64,000 bases of DNA from Chloroflexota bacterium (GTDB lineage Bacteria; Chloroflexota; UBA11872): the NCBI GenBank assembly GCA_022821905.1, contig JAJECS010000027.1, positions 248,001 through 312,000 on the forward strand, given 5' to 3'. Each line of letters begins with the position of its first letter. The stretch's first letter is position 1. Shown here piece by piece: positions 49,800 to 58,561 of this stretch. The notes beneath the pieces were generated by a model that searched no databases, was not told the origin of the DNA, and worked only from the letters and a program-made list of their open reading frames with translations. The translations under genes were made by a program, and so were the position numbers.

Positions 49800-52652
49800 C
49801 TATGGGAGCAGCCTCTCGTCCAGCACGTCGCCAAGTATCTCGAATGAGGCCTCGCCGGTCTCGGTGACTCTGATCCGTAGCACCGGGATGACGGCGGCGT
49901 CCCGCCATTGGTTGGGCTGATACTCGTGTCGCAGGCGCAGCGCCAGCGTGTAGCCGCCCGGACCGAGGTCCGCCGCCGAGGTCGGCACCGGCACGAATGC
50001 GCCGGCATCGTTGCGGACCGACAAACCGGCATCCCCCGCATCGAACCGGTAGACATGCCTCACCGTCGCACTGCCTGCGGCCAGGAGCCCCCCAAACCAC
50101 TTGGCAATCGTCGGTTCGCCGCCACGGCGAAGGGCCGCTGCGGGAATGGCCCACGGCGATTGGTCGCCTTCCAGGATGACCCAATCCTGGCCCGTCCATC
50201 CCTCCGCAACGCGCTCGGCAAAGGAAGCGACGAATTCAATGATCCCGTCCTCCATCGTCACGTCGGTCACCTTCAACGACACCGGCGGGGGATCGCCCGA
50301 CGGCCCGGCATCCGGGATCGGTGGGTCAAAGATCCGCGGCACCGCGCCGTCAGGTGCGTAGATCGCAATGTCATCGCGCCGCCAGACCGGTGACCGCGCC
50401 GAGGGATGGAACATCCAGGGGATTGCGCTCGTCGGCAAAACGACCAGCTCGGGAGTCTCGTCGGTCAGGGAGTCGACGTGCCATTGCGCGGAACGTATGG
50501 CGTGGAGCAGCCGCGGATCGAGCTCACCCACGAGCCGGGCATGCGACAGGGTTGCCGCAACGCGGAGCGTGCTGGGTTCTACCGGCGGAACAACGAGATA
50601 GGCCGTTGCCGTCGGCGGAACCGCTTGCCGTAGGGCGGCAAATGACTCGGGCGTCGGCGGAACATCGAGACTTAGGAACGCCTGCCGCACCCGGAAGAGT
50701 CGCTCGTCGTCGTCCTGGACCAAGAGCTCGAATAATTCCGGGTCGGCCAGCCACGTCTGGGCCCGCTGGGGCAGGGCGGCTGCCCACGCATCCGTGGCAT
50801 GGACATATTCAACGTCCAGCCGCTGGATGGCAGCCGGTTCGAGATAGTTGATCGCATCCAGGAACTCCGGACCGGGGAAGTAGTTCAAGTGGGTGAAATC
50901 GGCAATGCCCGCGTTGTTCGGGCGGCCGGTGGCAAAGAGCACCTGCCAGTGGGACGGCTTCGGAGCCAGAACGCGCGCATCCACGGAGGTGTGGTTCCGG
51001 ATGTAGTCCGCCACGCGTGCGGACATCGACGGCAGCCGATAGCGGCGCAGCGGAATATCCACGCCCTGATCGATCAGCTCCTCCCGCACCCAAGTGGCGT
51101 TGGCCAGTTGGACGCCGTGGCTGATGGCCAGGCCGAGACTTCGGACCGGCGCCACGACGGTGGGCCAGGTGATGAGAATCGCGACAAGCCCGGCGGCGTA
51201 GCGCTGGCGGGTGGCCCGGAGGTCTCCGAGACGCGATGTCATCGCGAGCAGCAGCGCCACCAGCGCCAGATTGCGCGCATGCCCCGCCAGCCGATTCAGG
51301 TCCCAGGGCGCCGGCGGGTAGTTCAGCGCCAGCCAGGCGAGCGCGAACAGGCCGGCTCCCGCCGCCAGCGCCAGCACCAGGCGGTCACGTCGCGCCAGCA
51401 CCGCCGCAAGTCCGGCAACGGCCAACGGTCCGAGGCCCAGGAGGCCCGCGCCTCCGGGCCGTGGATCGACGGTGCCGAGCACCTGCCAGCTACCAGGTTC
51501 GAAGCTTCGCGCCAGCTCCAGTCCGGACGGCGGCGCGCCGTCCAGGATTCCCGTGAACGCGCCGCCGCCAACCAGAATCAGCAGCCCCGCCAGTGCCAGG
51601 CCGGCGCCACCCCGCAAGGCCTCGCCGCGCATGGAGCCGGAACGCCGGGCTCGCAGGACGTGCCATCCGGCCAGACCGGCCCACACCACAACCACCACCG
51701 GCACGAGGGAGGTCATGAGCAGGCCCAAGAACCCGACCAGTCCCGCCAGCGTCAACGACGCGCTCCACGACCAGCGCTCCGACCTCGCCGCGTACTCCAG
51801 CACCACGAACGTCAGGGCATATGCCAGCGTGTACGCGGGAACTTCAATATCGGCCAACAGATCGGTAAGCCGCACATTTGGCGACAGCTCAACCAACGGC
51901 CAATAGATGTCACCGAGCGACGCGCGCAGGCCCGCCTCCGGCAGCCCCACCGGAATTGGTCCGTGCAAGATCGCGCCTTCCGCCGGGGTCGTCCACGTCC
52001 AAAGCCCGTTGGCGAGCAGCAGCGGGGCGGCCACGAGCACGGCAATGGGAGACGCGCGCCGCAGCAGCGCCGTGATCACGATCAGCGCAAAGCTCGTCCA
52101 GGCAAAGGCGCTCAGCAGTTCGGTGACCAGCGCCAGGTCCGGCCCCGACGGCGGCGCCAGCAGTCCGATCAGCACGTCAGGACCGTAGTGAAATCGCACT
52201 GGGATCCCCGGGCTCCACGCGAGTTCCGGGGGGAACCCGCCCGCCCGGATCCAGGCCGCCAGTCCCAGACGCAGCTCGGGATGTGAGATGCCCATGAGCT
52301 GTCGGCTGGCCAGCGCGGCCAACATGAGCGCCAGCACGGCGACGGCGAATCCCGCGGCCACGCCCGGCCGCGGGCGGATGTGGTCAGGAGCGCGCCAGGC
52401 CAGGACTGCGCCAACGGTGAGCACGACGCCCCAACCCACGGCCGCCCCCGCGAGTCCGGGAACGACGTAAAGAATGAAGTTGACGATCACGCCCCAAAGG
52501 GCGGGGCCAACCGCCAGCCCCTGCGCCAAGGCCATGCGCTCGTCGTCCTGGCGCAGCGCCACGCGAACCACGACGTAGCCCACCGCGGCCAGCGCGGCCA
52601 GCTCCAGCGCCAAGAGCAGCAGGCCGGGGACGACCGCCGGATCAACGGTCAC
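49800..52652 (-). CDS. Array copy P7: GT-C-like protein with Asp124 replaced
   Basis: 950 residues from GTG 52652 (MTVDPAVVPG), with a GGAG site upstream. The otherwise conserved D124 is His (GISHPELRLG), and the next motif is F154-H155-Y156. Its middle region (EELIDQGVDIPLRRYRLPS) resembles P2 and P3, but its C-terminal domain is of the HEYQPN type of P5 and P8. P7 is therefore a mosaic. WTGQDWVI and AKWFGGLL are present. Confidence 0.87.
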   Translation of the reverse strand: MTVDPAVVPGLLLLALELAALAAVGYVVVRVALRQDDERMALAQGLAVGPALWGVIVNFILYVVPGLAGAAVGWGVVLTVGAVLAWRAPDHIRPRPGVAAGFAVAVLALMLAALASRQLMGISHPELRLGLAAWIRAGGFPPELAWSPGIPVRFHYGPDVLIGLLAPPSGPDLALVTELLSAFAWTSFALIVITALLRRASPIAVLVAAPLLLANGLWTWTTPAEGAILHGPIPVGLPEAGLRASLGDIYWPLVELSPNVRLTDLLADIEVPAYTLAYALTFVVLEYAARSERWSWSASLTLAGLVGFLGLLMTSLVPVVVVVWAGLAGWHVLRARRSGSMRGEALRGGAGLALAGLLILVGGGAFTGILDGAPPSGLELARSFEPGSWQVLGTVDPRPGGAGLLGLGPLAVAGLAAVLARRDRLVLALAAGAGLFALAWLALNYPPAPWDLNRLAGHARNLALVALLLAMTSRLGDLRATRQRYAAGLVAILITWPTVVAPVRSLGLAISHGVQLANATWVREELIDQGVDIPLRRYRLPSMSARVADYIRNHTSVDARVLAPKPSHWQVLFATGRPNNAGIADFTHLNYFPGPEFLDAINYLEPAAIQRLDVEYVHATDAWAAALPQRAQTWLADPELFELLVQDDDERLFRVRQAFLSLDVPPTPESFAALRQAVPPTATAYLVVPPVEPSTLRVAATLSHARLVGELDPRLLHAIRSAQWHVDSLTDETPELVVLPTSAIPWMFHPSARSPVWRRDDIAIYAPDGAVPRIFDPPIPDAGPSGDPPPVSLKVTDVTMEDGIIEFVASFAERVAEGWTGQDWVILEGDQSPWAIPAAALRRGGEPTIAKWFGGLLAAGSATVRHVYRFDAGDAGLSVRNDAGAFVPVPTSAADLGPGGYTLALRLRHEYQPNQWRDAAVIPVLRIRVTETGEASFEILGDVLDERLLP

Positions 52653-52687
52653 TTAGGCAAGCTCCGCATGACGGCCAACGCTTTGCG

Positions 52688-52821
52688 TCACGGGCTCATA
52701 TCGAAAGGGCCGAGCGTTCGATCCGTCACATCCTGGCAGGTGCTGGTCGGGCCGCTGCACACGTCGTCACACGTGAGCAGCGCGCCCGCGGCGCTCAACT
52801 CGAGTACGGCGACGCCAGAGT
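52688..52821 (-). pseudogene. P7-P8 spacer: oxidoreductase 3' end remnant
   Basis: The best-preserved fossil. The translation VAVLELSAAGALLTCDDVCS aligns with LVLAVHESSQAGAMVTLDDV and continues to CQDVTDRTLGPFD against YQDVTDRKLGLID. The DNA is alignable over ~110 bases with the oxidoreductase between about 55735 and 55845. It lacks the rest of the gene, so it cannot encode an enzyme. Confidence 0.85.
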
Positions 52822-55677
52822 CTAAGGGAGCGGGCTCCCGCGCAGCACATCGTCGAACACCTCGAACGAAACCTCGCCAGTCTCGGCGACCCTGATCCGC
52901 ACCACCGGAATCACGGCGGCGTCGCGCCAATAGTTTGGCTGGTATTCATGTCGCAAGCGAAGCGCCAGGGTGTAACCGCCCGGGCCAAGGTCTGCCGCCG
53001 ACGTCGGCAGCGGCACGAAGGCGCCGGCGTCGTTGCGCACCGACAGTTCGGCCGTCCGTACGTCAAACCGGTACGTGTGGGTCGAAGTCGCCCCACCCGG
53101 CGAGAGCAGACCCCCAAACCATTTGGCGTTCGTCGGCTCGTCGCCCCGGCGGAAGACCTCGGTCGGAATTGCCCACGGTGATCGGTCACCCTTGATGACC
53201 ACCCAATCCTGCCCCGTCCACCCTTGCGAGTCGCGCTCCTCGAAGGCCGCGACAAACTCGATGCGGCCGTCCGCCACGGTCACCTCGGTCACCTCCAGCA
53301 GCACGGGCGGCGAAACGCCGGGCACCGGGCCATCTGGCGGCGCACCGTCCATGATCCGCGGCATCGCGCCGTCCGGCGCGTACACCCCGACGCCCTCTCG
53401 CCACCAGATCGGCGTCCGCGCCGAAGACTCAAACATCCAGGGATCCGCGTTGGTCGGCAAAACGACGAGGTCCGGAGTCTCGTCGGTCAACGGATCGACC
53501 TGCCACCTCGCGGGCGGTACCAGGTGGAGTTGCTGTGGGTCCATCTGGCCGATCAGTCGGGCGTGCGACAGCGCCGATGCAACACGGACCATCTGGACAC
53601 GGGTGTGCGGGAATACCAGATACACCGTGGCCGACGGCGGCACGGCCTGCCGGAGCGCCTCGAATGAGGCGGGATCGGGCGGCGCGTCGAGGCTCAGAAA
53701 CGCCTGCCGCACCCGGTAGAGCCGCTCGCGGTCGTCGCTCGCCAATAGCTCGAACAATCGCGGATCGCCCAGCCAACCCTGCGCCCGCGTCGGCAGCTCG
53801 GCTATCCACGCGTCCGTGGCATGGACGTATTCGATGCCAAGCGCCCGAAGCGCCGCCGGCTCGAGATAGTGCACGGCGTCCAGATATTCCGCGCCAATCA
53901 AGTAGTTCAGGTGCGTCAGGCCGGCAAACCCGGCGTTGTTGGGACGACCGGTGGCGAAGAACACGTTCCAATAGCGCCCTTCGGCGCCAAGCACGCGCGC
54001 ATCCAACGCCACGTGGTCCCGGATATAGGCCGCCAGATCTTCGGAGACGAGCGGGATCTGAAACCGCCGCCTGGGCACCGTCTCGCCCCGGTCAGGCAAC
54101 TCCTCGCTCACCCATCCGGCATTCGCCAGTTCGACCCCGCGCCCGATCGCCAGGCCGAGATTCCGTGCCGGGACGACGACCGTGGGCCATGTAATGAGGA
54201 TCGCCACCAGCGCCGCCGCAATGTGCCGGCGGTGGGGTCGGAGATCGTGCAGGCGGGCCGTGAGCGCCAGCAGCACCGCCGCCAACGCCAGGTTGCGTGC
54301 ATGCCCGGCGAAACGATTCACGTCCCACGGGGCCGGCGGATACGTCAACACCATCCAGGCGAGCGCCAGCACGACGGCGCCCGCCGCCAACGCCAGCACC
54401 AGCCGGTCGCGCCGCGCCAGCACCACGGCCACGCCGGCGACGGCCAGTGGCCCGACACCCAGCAGGCCCACGCCGCCGGGCCGCGCGGCAAATGTGCCGA
54501 GCGCCTGCCAGAGTTCCTCGTGAAGGCTTGGCGCCAACTCGAAACCGGACGACGGCGCACCGCTGAGGACCCTCGCAAACGCGCCGCCGCCGCCGAGGAT
54601 CAGCGCCACCGCCAGCGCCAGCCCCGTGCCGGCTCGGAGCGCTTCGTTCCTGGCCGAGCCGGATCTCCTGGCTCGCATGACCTGCCAGCCGGACAGGGCG
54701 GCCCACAGGACCCCGGCCACTGGAACGAGCGTGGGTGAGACCAAGCTCAGGAAGCCGACCAATCCCGCCAGCGTGATCGCGGCAGGCCATGCCGCGCGTT
54801 CGGAGCGAGCGGCGCGCTCCAGCACCACAAACGTCAGCGCATAGCCCAGCGGGAAGTGTGGTTTCCAGATATCCGGCAGCAGATCCGTGAGCGGCGGCAT
54901 CGGGTTCGCTGACAGCGCAACCGACGGCCAGTAGACGTCGCCGAGCGATGCGCGCAAGCCCGCCTCTGGCAGGCCGGCCGGAACGGGCAGCAGGAACACT
55001 GCCGCTGAAACGTTGGAAAAGGTCCAAAGACCGGCGCTGAGCAGGAGCGGGGCGGCGACGAGCACGCTGACGAGCGATGCCCGCTGTAGCAACGCCGTCG
55101 TCACGATCAGGATGAGGCTCGCCCAGCAATAGGCGCCGAAAATCTCCGTCACAAACGCCGGATCGGGTCCCACCGGCGGCGTCAAGAGCCCGACGAGGAG
55201 GGAAACGCCATGGTGGTAGGGCGAGGGCGTCCCTGGGCTCCAAAACAGCTCGGGCGGATACGCGCCCTCGCGGAGCGAGACCGCCAACCCCAACTGCGTT
55301 TGCGGATCCGGGATCCAAAGGAGTTGACGGCTGGCAAGTCCAGCCCACAGGAGCGCCACGACAACCACCGCAAATCCCGCGGCCACGCGCGGGCGCGGCC
55401 CAATGGGATTCGGTGCGCGCCATATCAGGATTCCGCCCAGTGCGAGCGTGAGGCCCCAGCCGACCGCCGCGCCCGCCATTCCTGGGACGGCGTACAGCAC
55501 GAAATTGACGATCAGGCCCCAGATCGCGGGGCCGACCACCAGGCCCTGCGCCAACGCTGCGCGGTCGTCGTCCTGGCGCAGCGCCACCCGCACGACGACA
55601 TAACCGACGGCGGCGAGCGTCGCGAGTTCCGCCACCAGCAGCAGCAGGCCCGGAAGGACCGCCGGATCAACGGTCAT
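52822..55677 (-). CDS. Array copy P8: GT-C-like polytopic membrane protein
   Basis: 951 residues, ATG 55677 with GGAGG eight bases upstream; probably the first array gene to be transcribed, 43 bases after the oxidoreductase. Order of features: helices from residue 8; D124 (WIPDPQTQLG); loop PPELFWSPG 141-149; Y154-H155-H156; further helices to ~500; NRFAGHARN 454-462; variable segment ~520-545; TGRPNNAGF 576-584; YLEPAALRALGIEYVHATDAW 604-624; LYRVRQAFL 653-661; VYAPDG 765-770; C-terminal domain with GWTGQDWVV 819-827, AKWF 851-854 and HEYQPN 910-915. The FPPE-PW-G-YHH loop and late ALYRV element resemble DUF2298/YYY-type GT-C transferases; the activity is not proven. Confidence 0.87.
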   Translation of the reverse strand: MTVDPAVLPGLLLLVAELATLAAVGYVVVRVALRQDDDRAALAQGLVVGPAIWGLIVNFVLYAVPGMAGAAVGWGLTLALGGILIWRAPNPIGPRPRVAAGFAVVVVALLWAGLASRQLLWIPDPQTQLGLAVSLREGAYPPELFWSPGTPSPYHHGVSLLVGLLTPPVGPDPAFVTEIFGAYCWASLILIVTTALLQRASLVSVLVAAPLLLSAGLWTFSNVSAAVFLLPVPAGLPEAGLRASLGDVYWPSVALSANPMPPLTDLLPDIWKPHFPLGYALTFVVLERAARSERAAWPAAITLAGLVGFLSLVSPTLVPVAGVLWAALSGWQVMRARRSGSARNEALRAGTGLALAVALILGGGGAFARVLSGAPSSGFELAPSLHEELWQALGTFAARPGGVGLLGVGPLAVAGVAVVLARRDRLVLALAAGAVVLALAWMVLTYPPAPWDVNRFAGHARNLALAAVLLALTARLHDLRPHRRHIAAALVAILITWPTVVVPARNLGLAIGRGVELANAGWVSEELPDRGETVPRRRFQIPLVSEDLAAYIRDHVALDARVLGAEGRYWNVFFATGRPNNAGFAGLTHLNYLIGAEYLDAVHYLEPAALRALGIEYVHATDAWIAELPTRAQGWLGDPRLFELLASDDRERLYRVRQAFLSLDAPPDPASFEALRQAVPPSATVYLVFPHTRVQMVRVASALSHARLIGQMDPQQLHLVPPARWQVDPLTDETPDLVVLPTNADPWMFESSARTPIWWREGVGVYAPDGAMPRIMDGAPPDGPVPGVSPPVLLEVTEVTVADGRIEFVAAFEERDSQGWTGQDWVVIKGDRSPWAIPTEVFRRGDEPTNAKWFGGLLSPGGATSTHTYRFDVRTAELSVRNDAGAFVPLPTSAADLGPGGYTLALRLRHEYQPNYWRDAAVIPVVRIRVAETGEVSFEVFDDVLRGSPLP

Positions 55678-55720
55678 TCAGGCAGCCTCCGCCAGACCGT
55701 CACCGACCGTCGCCACCGGC

Positions 55721-56977
55721 TCAATCTATGAGGCCAAGCTTTCGATCCGTCACGTCCTGGTAGGCGCTCACGCGGCCGCTGCGCACGTCATCGAGCGTGA
55801 CCATCGCGCCGGCCTGGCTCGACTCGTGCACCGCGAGCACCAGAGCCACGGCGGCCTCGCCGGCCTCGAGGTCCACTTCGACGGGGGTGCCCGAATCGAT
55901 GGCCAGGGCCAGCTCGCCAAGCTCCAGGGCGATGAGCTTGCGGTCGGCCTCGGGGAATTGAAAGTCGTAACGCGCCATGCGGTCGGCGCCAAAGAGATCC
56001 GTCGTCAGCGGGTCCAGCGCAAAGTCGGACGCCAGGTCCAGCACCGCCGCATCATCCAGCGGCTCCGCGCCGCCGCGCCAGACCTTCAGCGGGCGACCGC
56101 TGCGCACCCCGAAGGTCTCGAGCCGGCCCTCCGAACCCAGCACCGCGCTCAGGCTTTCGCCCGCATCCGGGGCCGAGAGCTCGAGTCCCCAGGTGCCGGC
56201 GGCGCCCGAGGCAAACCCAAGCATGGCCTGCAGCGAGTCGGGCGCCGTGGCCTCGAACGTGTCCGGCAAATCTCCGCGGAAACGCGCGTACATGCCACTG
56301 GGCGCTTCATCCACGCGCTCGGTCGTGCGCACCGGCTCCAGCAGCCGCGTGATGCCGGCCACCCGATCGACCGGCCCCATCAGGTACTCGATCATGTCGG
56401 CGTAGTGCACGCCCACGTCCATCAGCGGGCCGCCGTCCTCCCGGAAGTGCCGCCAGGGTGTGATGAGCATGGCGTCGGTGCCGCCGGCCCGCAGCTCGAC
56501 AATGGAGCGCGGCTCACCGATGGCGTCTGCGTCTAGGAGCGCGCGCGCGAGCCGGAAAATCGGGTCGCGGCGATAGTTTTCCGCCACCGACACCAGGCGC
56601 CCGGAGCGCGACGCCGCCGCGCGAATCCGGGCGCAGGCTCGCATCGTGACCGCCAATGGCTTTTCGACGAGCACGTGAAGGCCGGCATCCAGCGCCTCGA
56701 CGGCCGCGACGTGGTGCGTGCCGGCAGTCGTCACAATGTCTGCCGCCTCTAGCTCGGGCCGCTGGGCCTTGGCCTCTGCAATGCTCGTGCAGGCGGCGGC
56801 GCGGTTGCCGAGAAGCTCGGCCACCTCTCCGGCCACAAACTCCGCGCGCTCGCGGTCCACGTCCACCACCGCGGCCAGATCCACGAGACCCGGACGCACC
56901 CGCGCGAGCTCCACGAAGCCCCGCAAGTGACGCCGGCCCATGCCACCGCATCCGACCAACGCAAATTGGTGCCCCAT
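55721..56977 (-). CDS. Gfo/Idh/MocA-family oxidoreductase
   Basis: A 418-residue NAD(P)-dependent sugar or inositol dehydrogenase-like protein. The Rossmann loop GCGGMGRRH is at residues 9-17 and the cofactor/active-site motif E105-K106-P107 in VEKPLAV; MDVGVHYADMIEYLMG carries the conserved second-domain Asp and His. The C-terminal ~41 codons are the source of the fossil pieces found in the array spacers. It lies 42 bases downstream of the sorbosone-type gene and 43 bases upstream of P8, consistent with one reverse operon. Confidence 0.9.
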   Translation of the reverse strand: MGHQFALVGCGGMGRRHLRGFVELARVRPGLVDLAAVVDVDRERAEFVAGEVAELLGNRAAACTSIAEAKAQRPELEAADIVTTAGTHHVAAVEALDAGLHVLVEKPLAVTMRACARIRAAASRSGRLVSVAENYRRDPIFRLARALLDADAIGEPRSIVELRAGGTDAMLITPWRHFREDGGPLMDVGVHYADMIEYLMGPVDRVAGITRLLEPVRTTERVDEAPSGMYARFRGDLPDTFEATAPDSLQAMLGFASGAAGTWGLELSAPDAGESLSAVLGSEGRLETFGVRSGRPLKVWRGGAEPLDDAAVLDLASDFALDPLTTDLFGADRMARYDFQFPEADRKLIALELGELALAIDSGTPVEVDLEAGEAAVALVLAVHESSQAGAMVTLDDVRSGRVSAYQDVTDRKLGLID

Positions 56978-57019
56978 GCCAACTCCTCGTGCTGCCCTGG
57001 AGTCGATGATACGTAGGAC

Positions 57020-58561
57020 TCAGCCGACGGCGCGAAGTCGCAGCAGGCGGCCGGCGTCGTCGGTGATGTACAGCTCTCCCGCCTCGTCCTCGCCAAACGA
57101 CGTGATGCGGGCGTCCACCTCGCCCTGCAACGTCATTTGCCACGCGCCCGCCGCGTCGCGCCGCAGCGTCCAGACGTTGCCGCTGCAGTAGTCGCCGAAG
57201 ACATATGCGCCCACAAGCGCTGGGTGCGCCGCGCCGCGATAGACGTAGCCGCCGGTGACCGAGCAGCCGCCGTCCCGGCCATAGACGGCGATCGGTGGGG
57301 TGAACCGCGGCGAGTTGCAGTCGGGACTGCCCTCGACGAAGCAACTGAAGCCCTCCATGAGCTTCCAGCCGTAGTTCTCCGCGCCCGTTGATGAGGCCGG
57401 AGCGAAGTCGATTTCCTCGTAGCTGTTTTGGCCCACGTCGGCGATGTAAAGGTCGCCGGTGGCGCGATCGAACGAGAAGCGCCAGGGATTGCGCAGACCG
57501 TAGGCCCAGATCTCGGCGCGTGCCTCCGGCACGCCCACGAACGGATTGTCGGACGGCACGCGGTAGACGCCTGGCTCGCTCACGTCCAGCCGCAGCAGGG
57601 TGCCCAGCCACGTGTCCAGGCGCTGGCCGTGATTCTGCGGATCGCCCGCCGCGCCGCCGTCGCCCAGCCCCACGTACAGCATGCCGTCCGGCCCGAACGT
57701 CACCATGCCGCCGTTGTGATTGGCAAACGGCTGCGCCTGCGTGAGCAGCACCTGCGCCGACTCGGGATCGGCCCGGTCGGGGTCGGCTGAGACCCGGTAC
57801 TCGGCGACCACCGTCGCGCCGCGCAACTGGGTGTAGAACACGAAGAAGCGGCCGTTGGCGTCGTAGTCCGGGTGGAAGGCCAGGCCCAGCAGCCCGCGCT
57901 CGTTGGCTCGGGAGCTGACGATGCCGGTGATGTCCAGGAAGGGTTCCGGCGCAAGCTGCCCGTCGGCCACGATGCGAATGCGGCCTTCCTTCTCGATCAC
58001 GAACAGACGACCCGAGCCGTCGCCGGCGTGGCCGGCATAGACGGGGCGGACCAGGCCGCCAACGACCACATCGGCGGCGAGTCCCCGGAGCGGAGGCGGA
58101 GTCTGGGTCGGCTCGGGGACCGGAGTGGGTGTGGGCGGCATCGTCGGAGTCGGCGTTGGGGCGGCCGATGGCGTCGGGGTCGGCTCGGGTTCCGGAGTTG
58201 GCGATGGGGCAGCCGGAGTTACCGGGGCAGGCGTGACGACCGACGTCGCCGTTGGGGAAGGTGCGGGCGCGGCGGTCGTCTGAGGCGTCGCGGTCGTCGC
58301 GGGAGATGCCGTTGGCGAGGGCGTCGGAGCGGCTGCGAGCGACTGGGTCGGCGTCGGGCTCGGTACGGCGGCGGCGGTCGGCTTGGGCCGCGCCGTTGGG
58401 CGCGGGACCACCCCTGCGGCGGTTTCGGCGGCTACCGGGGCGGTCACCGGCACGGGCGTGGGGGATGCAGGCTCGACCACCCGCTCTCCGCCGGCGTCGC
58501 AGGTGGCGCCGGCCATGAGGGCGAGCAATATTGCGGCCAGCGCCAGCCGAGCTCGAGTCAT
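57020..58561 (-). CDS. Secreted glucose/sorbosone dehydrogenase-like beta-propeller
   Basis: 513 residues: a basic N-terminus and hydrophobic core (ALAAILLALMAGATC, a Sec or imperfect lipoprotein signal), then a Pro/Thr/Ala-rich linker from about 30 to 155, then a PQQ-type six-bladed propeller. FANHNGGMVTFGPDGMLYVGLGDGG carries the His equivalent to the catalytic base of soluble glucose dehydrogenase; WAYGLRNPWRFSFD and ADVGQNSYEEID are family marks. The linker suggests display at the cell surface. ATG 58561 starts the signal; the gene is divergent from the SDR gene. Confidence 0.88.
   Translation of the reverse strand: MTRARLALAAILLALMAGATCDAGGERVVEPASPTPVPVTAPVAAETAAGVVPRPTARPKPTAAAVPSPTPTQSLAAAPTPSPTASPATTATPQTTAAPAPSPTATSVVTPAPVTPAAPSPTPEPEPTPTPSAAPTPTPTMPPTPTPVPEPTQTPPPLRGLAADVVVGGLVRPVYAGHAGDGSGRLFVIEKEGRIRIVADGQLAPEPFLDITGIVSSRANERGLLGLAFHPDYDANGRFFVFYTQLRGATVVAEYRVSADPDRADPESAQVLLTQAQPFANHNGGMVTFGPDGMLYVGLGDGGAAGDPQNHGQRLDTWLGTLLRLDVSEPGVYRVPSDNPFVGVPEARAEIWAYGLRNPWRFSFDRATGDLYIADVGQNSYEEIDFAPASSTGAENYGWKLMEGFSCFVEGSPDCNSPRFTPPIAVYGRDGGCSVTGGYVYRGAAHPALVGAYVFGDYCSGNVWTLRRDAAGAWQMTLQGEVDARITSFGEDEAGELYITDDAGRLLRLRAVG

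Larger units (their letters stand above)
32313..55677 (-). repeat. Tandem array of eight paralogous membrane-protein genes
   Basis: Eight genes (P1-P8) in direct orientation, with stop codons spaced 2582, 3019, 3043, 2906, 2976, 2961 and 3022 bases apart, so the unit is ~3.0 kb. The first 130 residues of all eight align by eye without a gap. Spacers of 35-170 bases carry decayed copies of the 3' end of the oxidoreductase gene at 55721. Transcription probably starts upstream of the sorbosone-type gene or of the oxidoreductase and runs through P8 to P1. No transposase, integrase or recombinase is visible, so unequal crossing-over is the likely origin. Confidence 0.92.

Noticed and set aside
32313-55677. 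CRISPR array, polyketide or peptide synthetase cluster
   Set aside because: The repeat unit is a 3 kb membrane-protein gene; there are no short spaced repeats, cas genes, carrier-protein or condensation motifs.
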